A stretch of 64,000 bases of DNA. It comes from Salmonella enterica subsp. enterica serovar Typhimurium str. LT2. Lineage in GTDB: Bacteria > Pseudomonadota > Gammaproteobacteria > Enterobacterales > Enterobacteriaceae. A program made the position numbers and the translations under genes. Positions 29,754-39,045 of the stretch are shown piece after piece; positions within the stretch are counted from its first letter, which is position 1; each line of letters starts with the position of its first letter. The stretch is taken from the NCBI RefSeq assembly GCF_000006945.2, contig NC_003197.2, positions 682,001-746,000 on the forward strand, in the 5' to 3' direction. The notes beneath the pieces were generated by a model. It was not told the origin of the DNA. It was given only the letters and a program-made list of their open reading frames with translations, and searched no databases.

Positions 29754-29947
29754 TTAGAGGTGGTGTTTAGATCCGCATAGCATAGCCCAAACACGCACGT
29801 CAAAACAGGGGGTAGAACATTTGTCGCGCCAGGCGTCCGTGAGGAGGTGACGCAAAATGCGACACGACTGAGGCAAATTACCGCAGTTCCTGTCACCGCC
29901 AGATCGGCCCATAAAAATAAAGTCATATAAACCATGTAGTTAAAAAA

Positions 29948-29963
29948 TGGCACGCCTTTTGAT
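29948..29963 (+). promoter_or_regulatory. Sigma-54-type promoter of the dehydratase operon
   Basis: TGGCACG (29948-29954), four bases, TTGAT (29959-29963) matches the -24/-12 consensus TGGCACG-N4-TTGCW with correct spacing and one mismatch in the -12 element. The start would be near 29974, just before an AAAGGAG ribosome site (29985-29991). The downstream operon encodes its own sigma-54 activator, which supports the call; I recall an RpoN promoter being reported at this locus in S. Typhimurium. Confidence 0.75.
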
Positions 29964-29997
29964 TAGGGAAGACAGGACTAAAGCAAAGGAGTTAATC

Positions 29998-30288
29998 GTG
30001 AAAAAAAATGCAGTGGTGATTCACCCTCAGGATTGCGTCGCGACGGCTATTACGGCGCTCAAGGCTGGCGAAACCGCCACAATGTTCATTGGCGAACGCG
30101 AGATAAGCGTTGTGTTACATCAGGATGTGCCATTTGGCCACAAATTCGCCATCTGCGATGTGCCTTTTCATGGCGAAGTTTATAAATATGGCGAATCCAT
30201 TGGCCGCGCCACTCAGGAAATAAAAAGTGGCGACTATGTGCACGTCCACAATGTGGAAAGTGAACGCGGACGTGGTGACTGGAAATAA
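29998..30288 (+). CDS. UxaA/SuyA-like dehydratase, small (SAF-domain) subunit
   Basis: This 96-aa protein is a stand-alone SAF domain equal to the N-terminal part of UxaA-family sugar acid dehydratases (altronate, galactarate) and to the small subunit of (R)-sulfolactate sulfo-lyase SuyA. Family residues are seen in VPFGHKFAI near residue 55, the KYGESIGRAT block near 72 and GDYVHVHNVES near 88. The GTG at 29998 is chosen because AAAGGAG lies 7 bases before it; an ATG at 29947 lies inside the promoter. It is paired with the large subunit 22 bp downstream. Substrate unknown. Confidence 0.85.
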   Translation: MKKNAVVIHPQDCVATAITALKAGETATMFIGEREISVVLHQDVPFGHKFAICDVPFHGEVYKYGESIGRATQEIKSGDYVHVHNVESERGRGDWK

Positions 30289-30310
30289 TATAAAACAAGG
30301 GAAAATGATT

Positions 30311-31477
30311 ATGAGCAATGAGACTTTTTTGGGTTTCCGCCGCCCTGACGGCCGTTTTGGCATCCGTAATTATGTACTGATTTTACCTACCAGCGTTTGT
30401 GCGAATAAAGTCGCCCAGGATATTGCCCGGCAGGTAAAAGGCGCGACATGGGTGAATAACGATTTTGGCTGCTGCCAGGTGGCAGGAGATGCGCGTCTGA
30501 CGGAAAAGACATTGATTAATGTGGCGAATAATCCCAACGTCGGCGCTATTGTGGTTGTGGGCTTAGGCTGTGAAGGCGCGGAGCCGCTGCGCATCGCAGA
30601 AGAGATTACCGCATTTGGCAAACCGACCTCCTGCATTACCATTCAGGAAGAGGGCGGCACGCTTAAATGTCAGGCTCGGGGGATTTCGCTGGCCCGCGAT
30701 TATGCGCAACAACTCTCCATGCAAAAACCGCAGCAAGCACCGGTTAGCGAGCTGCTGCTGGCGATGGAGTGCGGCGGGTCAGATACGACATCGGGGCTGG
30801 CGTCTAACCCTTCCTGCGGGGTCGCCTCGGATAAGCTGATACGCTGCGGCGGAAGCTCAATTCTTTCTGAAACGACGGAATTTATTGGCGCCGAGCATGT
30901 GATGGCGAAACGCGCGGTGACGCCGGAGGTTGGTCAACAGCTTATTGATTTAGTGGTCGGCTGCGAGGCGCGAGCAAAAGCGCTGGGCGAGGATATTCGC
31001 GGGGGACAGCCGACGCCGGGCAATATTAAAGGCGGGTTGACTACCATTGAAGAAAAATCGTTAGGCTGTATGCATAAAGCGGGTCATGCGCCGTTACAGG
31101 GCGTACTGGAATATGCCGATAGCCCAACGCATCCGGGCCTGTGGATTATGGATACCCCGGGGCAGGATATTGAATCTATTTCCGGCATGGTGGCGGGGGG
31201 AGCGCAGATCGTTATTTTTACTACCGGTCGCGGAACGCCTGCCGGTAACCCAATAGCGCCGGTAATAAAAATTACGGGTAATAAAGCAACGTGGGAAATG
31301 ATGCAGGACAATATTGATATTGATGTGTCCGCCATTATGTCTGGCGAGGCTTCTATTACGCAAATGGGCGAGGAAATTTATCAGGAAATTTTACGCGTCG
31401 CGAATGGGAAAACGACTAAATCAGAAGATTTAGGTCATAACGAATTCTCTATTTATAAGATCGCGCCGACGTTCTGA
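30311..31477 (+). CDS. UxaA/SuyB-like dehydratase, large subunit
   Basis: This 388-aa protein is the catalytic C-terminal domain of the UxaA/GarD family encoded separately. Signatures seen are FRRPDGRFGIRNYVLI near residue 8, a cysteine pair in FGCCQVAG, CGGSDTTSGLASNPS near residue 158 and the block LWIMDTPGQDIESISGMVAGG near residue 275, with an FTTGRGTPAG end. Cysteines probably bind iron as in this family. Together with the small subunit it should dehydrate, or remove sulfite or another group from, a hydroxy acid. The ATG at 30311 has AGGG 10 bases upstream; the ATG at 30305 is too close. The exact substrate is not known. Confidence 0.85.
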   Translation: MSNETFLGFRRPDGRFGIRNYVLILPTSVCANKVAQDIARQVKGATWVNNDFGCCQVAGDARLTEKTLINVANNPNVGAIVVVGLGCEGAEPLRIAEEITAFGKPTSCITIQEEGGTLKCQARGISLARDYAQQLSMQKPQQAPVSELLLAMECGGSDTTSGLASNPSCGVASDKLIRCGGSSILSETTEFIGAEHVMAKRAVTPEVGQQLIDLVVGCEARAKALGEDIRGGQPTPGNIKGGLTTIEEKSLGCMHKAGHAPLQGVLEYADSPTHPGLWIMDTPGQDIESISGMVAGGAQIVIFTTGRGTPAGNPIAPVIKITGNKATWEMMQDNIDIDVSAIMSGEASITQMGEEIYQEILRVANGKTTKSEDLGHNEFSIYKIAPTF

Positions 31478-31523
31478 TACCAAATCGGGCAGCACAAGCT
31501 GTCCGGTTATCTCCTGGGAATAA

Positions 31524-32480
<957 letters not shown>

Positions 32481-32504
32481 CGTTTCGGCGGAAAATAAAT
32501 CACG

Positions 32505-32522
32505 ACGGGCGGTCTCGCCCGT
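32505..32522 (+). other. Intercistronic hairpin before the regulator gene
   Basis: ACGGGCG, loop GTCT, CGCCCGT forms a perfect 7-bp GC-rich stem 24 bp after the permease stop and 26 bp before the regulator start. No T-run follows, so it may only reduce read-through into the regulator gene. Confidence 0.45.
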
Positions 32523-32547
32523 TCATAAACCAACAGGATGGTGAGTG

Positions 32548-34476
32548 ATGAATAAGACGAAAGATATAGCCGCATCTCCTCTCTGTTTTGTCTCTCCTTA
32601 CCCTCAACTGGCAAAGGCTGCCGAGGCGCTGGTCGCGCAGTTGGATTACGCCGTCACTATTCATCAAACGACGCTTAATCGTATCCTGGATGAGCTACCT
32701 TTATTAGAGTCCCGTGGGCACCAGGTACTGATTAGTCGTGGCGGATGTGCGGAAATATTAAAAAAGCACAGTAAATTACCGGTAGTCGAAATTAAAATGT
32801 CCGGCTACGACATTCTTGATGCGCTTATCCCTTTTAAAGGACAAAAAGGCACTGTCGGTATTGTCGGCTTTTCCAGTGTGATCAAAGGATGCGCGCGCGT
32901 AGCGGAACAGTTAAATATTAACTATAAAATTTTTACCTTACAGGGAAATGATAAAGAAACGATTTCTTGCCTGAAGCGGCAATTAGCGTCCACGCCATTA
33001 GATTGCATTGTTGGCGATACCGTTTGTCAGGATTATTTTTCACCGCTGGGCTCGCAATTCCGTTTACTTGATTCCAGCCCCGCCTCAATAACCGAAGCTC
33101 TGGAAGAAGCCCGCTCATTATATCTGGCTTTTCGCAGCCAATTACTCGAGCGTCATCATCTGCAGCTGATTCTCGATCAGTTTGATAAAGCTGTTATCAC
33201 GCTTGATGATACCGGCGCGTTACTGCATTACAATAAATATGCGAGCCAACTTTTTAAAATTAACGCCTCCGGTGAGATTTATGACGCATCTTTCCTGAAA
33301 CAGGTATTGCACCAGGAGCGGCATACATTACGTGAGGGAAAAACCGTCAGCGCGAAAGTCGTCGATACGCCGCAAGGCGCGATGGTAGTTAATCTGTATC
33401 CGGTATTTGCGGCCAGACAGTTAAGCCGGGTAGTGTTGACGATGCAAACCGTCTCCAGTTTACAGGGGGCGGAACATCATGTTCGCCGCCAGGAACTGTC
33501 TCGCCGCGGCTTGAGCGCCCGCTATCATTTCGACGATCTGCTTACCGAAAACCCGGAAATGCTGCGTCGTCTGGCGATCATTAAAAATTATGCCGGTACG
33601 GACGCGACTATCTTAATTAATGGCGAAAGCGGGACGGGAAAAGAGGTGCTGGCGCAAAGTATTCATAATGCCAGCCAACGCGTCAACGGCCCGTTTGTCG
33701 CCATTAACTGCGGCGCGATGGCCCCTCAGATTCTGGAGAGCGAACTCTTTGGCTATGTCGCCGGCGCATTTACCGGCGCGTCGCCGAAAGGCAAAATAGG
33801 CCTGTTTGAATTAGCGCACCACGGTACCATTTTTCTGGATGAGATTAGCGAGCTGGATAAACCGCTACAGACGCGCTTATTACGGGTATTGCAGGAGCGG
33901 CAGATTATGCGGCTGGGCTCAGACCAGATGATACCTGTTGATATTCGCGTGATTGCGGCGACCAATCAGACGTTAACGAAGCTCATTGCGGACGGGACAT
34001 TTCGCGAAGATCTTTACTATCGGCTTAACGTATTAAAAGTGACCACCATCCCGCTACGCAAACGTCCGGAGGATATCAAAGCCATCGGCCTGTCGCTGCT
34101 TACTAGTTTCAGCCAGCATTATAAACGCCCGGCACTAACGTTAACCCCGGCGCTGTGGCAAGAGCTTCAGCGCTTCGCCTGGCCCGGAAACGTCAGGCAG
34201 TTAAGCAATATTATCGAACGGCTGGTACTCTCTATTGATCACTCCCCGGCAACGCTGGATGAGGGTCGCCTCTTGCTGGACGATCTGGAAGAGGGGAGCC
34301 GACGCGAGCCAACTACCTGCCACGACTGCCAGATGCTGGCTGGCGATTATAAAACGATTCGCCTGCGTATTTTGAGAAAATTATTAGAGGCGGAAAGGGA
34401 TAATAAATCGTTAGTGGCGAAACGGTTAAATGTCGATCGTACCTCGCTGACGCGCTGGATACGCGAGTCGGCCTGA
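32548..34476 (+). CDS. PrpR-like sigma-54-dependent transcriptional activator
   Basis: This 642-aa protein is a bacterial enhancer-binding protein. Residues 1-195 resemble the PrpR N-terminal ligand domain, about 200-300 a PAS-like domain, and about 325-560 an AAA+ domain with Walker A GESGTGKE (359-366), GAFTGA sigma-54 contact loop (406-411) and Walker B TIFLDEI. A Fis-type helix-turn-helix lies at the C-terminus (LVAKRLNVDRTSLTRW). A CHDC cysteine motif sits in the linker before it. The ATG at 32548 is preferred to the GTG at 32545. It is the likely activator of the promoter at 29948; its ligand is probably the dehydratase substrate. Confidence 0.88.
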   Translation: MNKTKDIAASPLCFVSPYPQLAKAAEALVAQLDYAVTIHQTTLNRILDELPLLESRGHQVLISRGGCAEILKKHSKLPVVEIKMSGYDILDALIPFKGQKGTVGIVGFSSVIKGCARVAEQLNINYKIFTLQGNDKETISCLKRQLASTPLDCIVGDTVCQDYFSPLGSQFRLLDSSPASITEALEEARSLYLAFRSQLLERHHLQLILDQFDKAVITLDDTGALLHYNKYASQLFKINASGEIYDASFLKQVLHQERHTLREGKTVSAKVVDTPQGAMVVNLYPVFAARQLSRVVLTMQTVSSLQGAEHHVRRQELSRRGLSARYHFDDLLTENPEMLRRLAIIKNYAGTDATILINGESGTGKEVLAQSIHNASQRVNGPFVAINCGAMAPQILESELFGYVAGAFTGASPKGKIGLFELAHHGTIFLDEISELDKPLQTRLLRVLQERQIMRLGSDQMIPVDIRVIAATNQTLTKLIADGTFREDLYYRLNVLKVTTIPLRKRPEDIKAIGLSLLTSFSQHYKRPALTLTPALWQELQRFAWPGNVRQLSNIIERLVLSIDHSPATLDEGRLLLDDLEEGSRREPTTCHDCQMLAGDYKTIRLRILRKLLEAERDNKSLVAKRLNVDRTSLTRWIRESA

Positions 34477-34568
34477 CAAGAATTTACAGACTCTGTGGGC
34501 AGCCTTGCAAAGCGTAACGCAAATAACGTCTATTATTATAGGCAGTTAACGATCCAAGAGGTGAAGTG

Positions 34569-35042
34569 ATGAACAAGGTTGCTCAATATTACCGTGAACT
34601 GGTGGCCTCATTAAGCGAGCGTTTACGCAATGGCGAGCGCGACATTGATGCGCTGGTGGAGCAGGCGCGCCAGCGCGTGATGCAAACAGGGGAGTTAACG
34701 CGGACCGAGGTGGACGAACTGACGCGCGCTGTCAGACGCGATCTGGAAGAGTTCGCCATGAGCTACGAAGAGAGCCAGGACGATAGCGTCTTCTTACGGG
34801 TGATTAAAGAGAGTCTCTGGCAGGAATTGGCGGACATTACCGACAAAACCCAGCTGGAATGGCGTGAAGTCTTCCAGGATTTGAATCACCACGGCGTGTA
34901 TCACAGTGGCGAAGTGGTGGGATTGGGGAATCTGGTGTGCGAGAAATGCCACTATCATCTGGCGGTTTACACGCCGGATGTGTTGCCGCTCTGCCCGAAG
35001 TGTGGCCACGATCAGTTCCAGCGCAGGCCGTTTGAGCCGTAA
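34569..35042 (+). CDS. ybeL: Zinc-ribbon protein YbeL
   Basis: YbeL (157 aa) is a conserved enterobacterial protein of unknown role (DUF1451). The first 90 residues are highly charged and probably helical or coiled coil; the C-terminal part has two CxxC pairs (CEKC and CPKC) forming a zinc ribbon. The ATG at 34569 matches the E. coli start; a GTG lies one codon upstream. It resumes the common gene order after the accessory operon, and converges on ybeQ. Confidence 0.9.
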   Translation: MNKVAQYYRELVASLSERLRNGERDIDALVEQARQRVMQTGELTRTEVDELTRAVRRDLEEFAMSYEESQDDSVFLRVIKESLWQELADITDKTQLEWREVFQDLNHHGVYHSGEVVGLGNLVCEKCHYHLAVYTPDVLPLCPKCGHDQFQRRPFEP

Positions 35043-35057
35043 GGTTCATTATCGTGA

Positions 35058-35076
35058 GCGGACGGTTGCCGTCCGC
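35058..35076. terminator. Hairpin between convergent ybeL and ybeQ
   Basis: GCGGACGG, loop TTG, CCGTCCGC forms a perfect 8-bp stem in the 38-bp gap between the gene ends. It lacks a clear T-run on either side but is well placed as a shared terminator. Confidence 0.5.
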
Positions 35077-35080
35077 CATG

Positions 35081-36076
35081 TTAAGCGTGCAGTTGGGCTT
35101 CCAGTTTGCGGATCTCTTCATCGACGTTCCATTTGCCCGTGGGCTGTGCTTTTTTGAACCAGTAGAGCGCTTGTTGTAGGTCTTGTGCGGTACCGTGTCC
35201 ATCTCTGTACATGCATCCGAGGTTGTACCAGCCCGATGAATTGTTACATTCTGCTGATTTGTGGAACCATTCCAGTGCTAGCGAATAATTTTGCTCGACG
35301 CCATGACCGCATTTGTACATCCAGCCGATACTGTTATAGGCATCATCGTCACCCTGGTCTGCCGCTTTTCGAAACCAGTATATTGCCTGCTGGTAATCTT
35401 GTTTGATACCTTTTCCGATGTAATAACAATAGCCCATCTGATATTGCGAGTAGCTGCTCTCTTGTAGCGCGCTCTTCTTGTACCAAAGGGCGGCAAGGGA
35501 TAAATTTTTCCGACATCCTTTCCCATTGCCATACATATACGCCAGTCTTTCCTGGCTGGCGCAATGGCCTTGTAATGCTGCCTGTTTAAACCAGTAGAGT
35601 GCCTGTGTATCATTTTGCTCTACGCCAGTTCCTGAATGATACATTCTCCCGAGATTATATTGCGCAAGGTTGTGGCTCTGTTCTGCTCCTTTGCGATACC
35701 AGGCAACGGCCTGGGCATAATCTGGCGCCATCCCGGTTTCTCCTTCCTGAACCCAGCCTAATGTGTTGAAAGCGTGGCGGTGTCCTTGCTGTGCGGCTTT
35801 TTCTGACCAGAATAAAGCCAGCGTATTATCTTTCATGTCGGTAGGCGTGTCTTTGTATCGTAAGCCGAGCCAATATTGTGCCTCGCAGTGTCCTTGTTCA
35901 GCTGCCTGCTGCAACCAATAAAAAGAGAGCTTATCCTCTTCGCTGCCATCTATACGTTCGTCATTATATAAACGGCCTAATATATATTGAGCTTCACTAT
36001 TTCCTGACTGCGCCAGTTCGGTTAATTGTGCTAAAGATACGTTGTCGCAGGGATGACTGGTTATGGAATGATTCAT
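35081..36076 (-). CDS. ybeQ: Sel1-repeat protein YbeQ
   Basis: This 331-aa protein is built almost entirely from about eight 36-residue Sel1/TPR-like repeats (A-x-x-G-x-x-x-A-Q-Y-x-L-G-x-x-Y, then A-x-x-W-F/Y-x-K-A-A-x-Q-G), from about residue 25 to the end. No signal peptide is visible, so it is probably a cytoplasmic scaffold. It corresponds in position to E. coli YbeQ but appears diverged in sequence, as fast-evolving repeat proteins often are. It is divergent from the ybeR-djlB-ybeU-djlC genes, suggesting a shared pathway with the HscC chaperone, which is inference. Confidence 0.85.
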   Translation of the reverse strand: MNHSITSHPCDNVSLAQLTELAQSGNSEAQYILGRLYNDERIDGSEEDKLSFYWLQQAAEQGHCEAQYWLGLRYKDTPTDMKDNTLALFWSEKAAQQGHRHAFNTLGWVQEGETGMAPDYAQAVAWYRKGAEQSHNLAQYNLGRMYHSGTGVEQNDTQALYWFKQAALQGHCASQERLAYMYGNGKGCRKNLSLAALWYKKSALQESSYSQYQMGYCYYIGKGIKQDYQQAIYWFRKAADQGDDDAYNSIGWMYKCGHGVEQNYSLALEWFHKSAECNNSSGWYNLGCMYRDGHGTAQDLQQALYWFKKAQPTGKWNVDEEIRKLEAQLHA

Positions 36077-36200
36077 TTTTTAATTTATCCCGCCATTGTT
36101 TTTTAGATTAATAATATATTGCGATTTGGCTTTGTTGTACTCTATTTTAGTTTTCAATTGCGTTTTTATTTGTGGTGTGAATATATTTTGGCGATTTATT

Positions 36201-36908
36201 ATGGATAAAGAATCACAATATTTACTCTTTGCACTTTCCTCGCCGATGGAAGTATTGAACGAGGACTGTTTACCTTCACATTCGTCACCGAAAATGTATT
36301 TAGGTGTAAAACGTTTCGATCTTGAATCGTCGTGGGGTATTGAAAATCGCGATGAACTGCTTCAGACCATTTCCCGCAGGACGGATGACGGTCATGCCAC
36401 ACAACTGGAATGGCTATATCGCCGCTGGTTTAGGTATGCGCCGCAGGAGTGGCAGGAGTATACCGACGCGCTGGACGAGGGAGATCGCATTTATGCCCGA
36501 TTCGTCGCTGATACCGCCGTGTGTTGCGGCGAAGGTGGTATTCGCAGTTGGGATTATGTGCGGATGGGATTTCTCTGCCGCATGGGCGTGCTCAATGAAT
36601 GGCTGACGGAAGAGGAGAGCCTGTGGCTGCAGTCGCGGATACAGCTTCGCGCGCTCAGCTATTATTCCGGCTGGTTGCCGTACTTCAGCGCTTATTACAC
36701 CGGGCGTTTGTACTGGCAGTTACGGAATGGCGATAACCTACCGCTGCTACGCGAGACATTCGCCCGTAAGGAGTTTGATGACGCGGGGCGACGTATGATG
36801 AATAAACTGATCGCCGGGAAGGACAGTTTTTACGCCACGCTGCCGTGGCGCTACCTGCCCCATTACCCTGAATGCCCGGACACGCTTCAGGAGGTGAGCG
36901 ATCTATGA
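36201..36908 (+). CDS. ybeR: DUF1266 protein YbeR
   Basis: YbeR (235 aa) is a DUF1266-family protein of unknown activity. A core shared with YbeU 1.4 kb downstream is plain: MDKESQYLLFALSSPMEVL at the start, the SWGI(E/D)NR(D/E)(E/D)L block, DYVRMGFLCRMGVLN and EEESLWLQSRI. The ATG at 36201 is chosen because YbeU starts at the same point; an upstream ATG at 36096 would add an unrelated hydrophobic leader. The stop overlaps the djlB start as ATGA, so the two are co-translated. Confidence 0.88.
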   Translation: MDKESQYLLFALSSPMEVLNEDCLPSHSSPKMYLGVKRFDLESSWGIENRDELLQTISRRTDDGHATQLEWLYRRWFRYAPQEWQEYTDALDEGDRIYARFVADTAVCCGEGGIRSWDYVRMGFLCRMGVLNEWLTEEESLWLQSRIQLRALSYYSGWLPYFSAYYTGRLYWQLRNGDNLPLLRETFARKEFDDAGRRMMNKLIAGKDSFYATLPWRYLPHYPECPDTLQEVSDL

Positions 36909-38338
36909 AAACCTGTTGGCAAGTCCTTGGCATTGAGGCCACCACGGATACCGACGCCATTCGTCAGGCTTATCTGGCGCTGCTGCCGTCATTTCATCCG
37001 GAAACCGATCCGCAGGGTTTTAAGCAATTGCGAGAAGCCTATGAGAATGCATTGCAGGGGACAACATCGCCCGCCATTACGGTGGTTGATGAGGATCCCG
37101 ATACCCCGTGGGTGAATTATCTCAGGGAGATATTCGGTGATTTGCTGGCGGATGGCGAACGGCGCTTTCAGCCGCAGGCATGGCAGGAGTTTATCCAACA
37201 GATCAATAAATTATCGATTTCACAGGTCGAAAAATCGCGCTGGTGGCTGTGCGCTATCGCGATGAAGACCTTTCCTATTTCGTACTCGTGTCTGAAACTG
37301 CTGTCAGATCGCCTGGCCTGGGAACAGGGGAGTGATAATCGAGATGTCGATGCCGAGGAGGTGGAGGATCTTTTGTTTGAAATCCGCCGTGGCGACCTGT
37401 TTGATTATTCGCTATTGCTGCATTTGCCAGTGGCGGTACAAAACCAGACCATTGCTTTTTATGATGCCCTGGACAACACCTTTTTCGAGCATCCTCTCTA
37501 TTTCGCCCAACTTATGGCCCAGCACGGCCCGTGGATTATCCCGGACAATCTACGCTTTCAACGACGTCTGTTACGCTGGTTCAGCACCTTGCACTGGGGT
37601 ATTGCGGAGCTGCTGCCTGTCGCACTGGCATGGCAGGAAGCCGAACCCGATAACGCAACGCCGGGTTATTACTACTTAGCCCAGCGCGTATTTTGCGGTG
37701 AAGGCGATAGCCTGCTGCCAGAACTTTACGCGCAGTGGTGGGCGCATCCTTCTACCCAGCTTGACGATCTGTTGCTGCGCTGGTGCCGTCAGCATCGACC
37801 GGACTTTTTCCCGCTGCTGGTGATGGCGGTTGAGGGGCGTGAGCAGGTGGATATTAACGCTGAACAGCTGCTGTATATTCCCGGCTCAAGCGCTCGTTCC
37901 TGCTTGCTGTGGGCCGAGGCGCTGCACAGCGGCGCATTATCGCCGCTAAGCGAAAGTTTTATTGCGCGGCGTTTGAATTATGGCGCGCCAGCGGTGAGTG
38001 AGGCGCATAGCCAGCATCCATACTGGCTGTTGTATCAGGTGGCGGATAGCCTGGCGTGCGCCGAGGAGCCGTCAGCGGCATTGTTACAGAGTCTGGTAAC
38101 GAAGCTTGATGCGCCGGATATCTGCCCGTTGGAAGCGCTGGTTATTCGCGGGTTGCTGGGGCGGGCTGCGGCTGTCGCCACACCGTGTGAAGCTGTAGTC
38201 GCAGATGAAGAACCGGTGACGACGGTGACTTCGCCGAGTACGGAGGAATCTGGCGGCGGCTTTGGCCTCTGGCAGGTGATTAAAATCATTTTATTTATTG
38301 GCGTTGTCGGCCATGTATTACGCCAGTTTATGCATTAG
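36905..38338 (+). CDS. djlB: J-domain-like HscC co-chaperone DjlB
   Basis: DjlB (477 aa) has an N-terminal J-like domain (residues 1-55, CWQVLGIEATTDTDAIRQAY), a long helical middle and a C-terminal hydrophobic helix (about 455-472) that could anchor it in the membrane. In E. coli DjlB and DjlC are partners of the Hsp70 HscC. The canonical HPD tripeptide reads His31-Pro32-Glu33 here. It overlaps ybeR by 4 bp and is paralogous to djlC. Confidence 0.88.
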   Translation: MKTCWQVLGIEATTDTDAIRQAYLALLPSFHPETDPQGFKQLREAYENALQGTTSPAITVVDEDPDTPWVNYLREIFGDLLADGERRFQPQAWQEFIQQINKLSISQVEKSRWWLCAIAMKTFPISYSCLKLLSDRLAWEQGSDNRDVDAEEVEDLLFEIRRGDLFDYSLLLHLPVAVQNQTIAFYDALDNTFFEHPLYFAQLMAQHGPWIIPDNLRFQRRLLRWFSTLHWGIAELLPVALAWQEAEPDNATPGYYYLAQRVFCGEGDSLLPELYAQWWAHPSTQLDDLLLRWCRQHRPDFFPLLVMAVEGREQVDINAEQLLYIPGSSARSCLLWAEALHSGALSPLSESFIARRLNYGAPAVSEAHSQHPYWLLYQVADSLACAEEPSAALLQSLVTKLDAPDICPLEALVIRGLLGRAAAVATPCEAVVADEEPVTTVTSPSTEESGGGFGLWQVIKIILFIGVVGHVLRQFMH

Positions 38339-38349
38339 GGATATCGAAT

Positions 38350-39045
38350 ATGGACAAGGAAGAACAATATTTACTTTTTGCGCTCTCCACGCCGATGGAG
38401 GTGCTATATATCGGCAATGAGCCTTCGCATACCTCTCCAGCAATGTATACCGGAATTCCTGCTGTCGATCTCTCCGATTCATGGGGGATTGATAACCGTG
38501 AAGATCTTATTCAAACCATCTATCGGATGACGGACGATGGTCATGCGGCAGATTTGGCTCCCTTTTATATCCGCTGGTTTACGCTATCTCCTCGTCAATG
38601 GCGCGAATTTACCGCGCAGTTTGGCGAGCAGGGCCAGATTTATGCGCGATTTGTTGCCGAAACCGCACTATGCTGCGGGCGCGGAGGCATTAAAGCCTGG
38701 GACTATGTGCGTATGGGGTTTTTATGCCGGATGGGGGTGTTGAATCAATGGCTGACGGAAGAGGAAAGCCTGTGGCTGCAATCGCGTATCTATGCGCGGG
38801 CGTACTATTTTTACGACGGTTGGACGCAATATTTTGCCGCCTATTCGTTGGGTCGGCTGTACTGGCAGGCTAAAGGGGACACCATACAGGCATATTTCGC
38901 TCACCTAAAGTACGACGCTTCAGGCGCGCGGATGTTTAATGAACTGGCCTCTACGACAGAGAGTTATTATGCGCAGCTACCGTGGCGTCCGCTCAACGAA
39001 CAACCGACATGCCCGGAAACGCTTAAAGGAGTGAGCGATTTATGA
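38350..39045 (+). CDS. ybeU: DUF1266 protein YbeU (paralogue of YbeR)
   Basis: YbeU (231 aa) is the second DUF1266 protein in the cluster and aligns with YbeR over its whole length, from MDKEEQYLLFAL to the shared C-terminal CP(D/E)TL..VSDL. Function is unknown. It begins 11 bp after djlB and overlaps djlC by ATGA, repeating the arrangement of ybeR-djlB. The ybeT gene that lies between djlB and ybeU in E. coli K-12 is absent. Confidence 0.88.
   Translation: MDKEEQYLLFALSTPMEVLYIGNEPSHTSPAMYTGIPAVDLSDSWGIDNREDLIQTIYRMTDDGHAADLAPFYIRWFTLSPRQWREFTAQFGEQGQIYARFVAETALCCGRGGIKAWDYVRMGFLCRMGVLNQWLTEEESLWLQSRIYARAYYFYDGWTQYFAAYSLGRLYWQAKGDTIQAYFAHLKYDASGARMFNELASTTESYYAQLPWRPLNEQPTCPETLKGVSDL

Noticed and set aside
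29711..29953. N-terminal extension of LeuS by 81 residues
   Set aside because: The conserved LeuS start is the ATG at 29710; the extension has a disordered composition and would pass through the sigma-54 promoter region of the divergent operon.
29998..31477. Frameshifted or broken uxaA
   Set aside because: Small and large parts each have their own ribosome site and complete domain ends, and separate subunits are a known natural form of the family.
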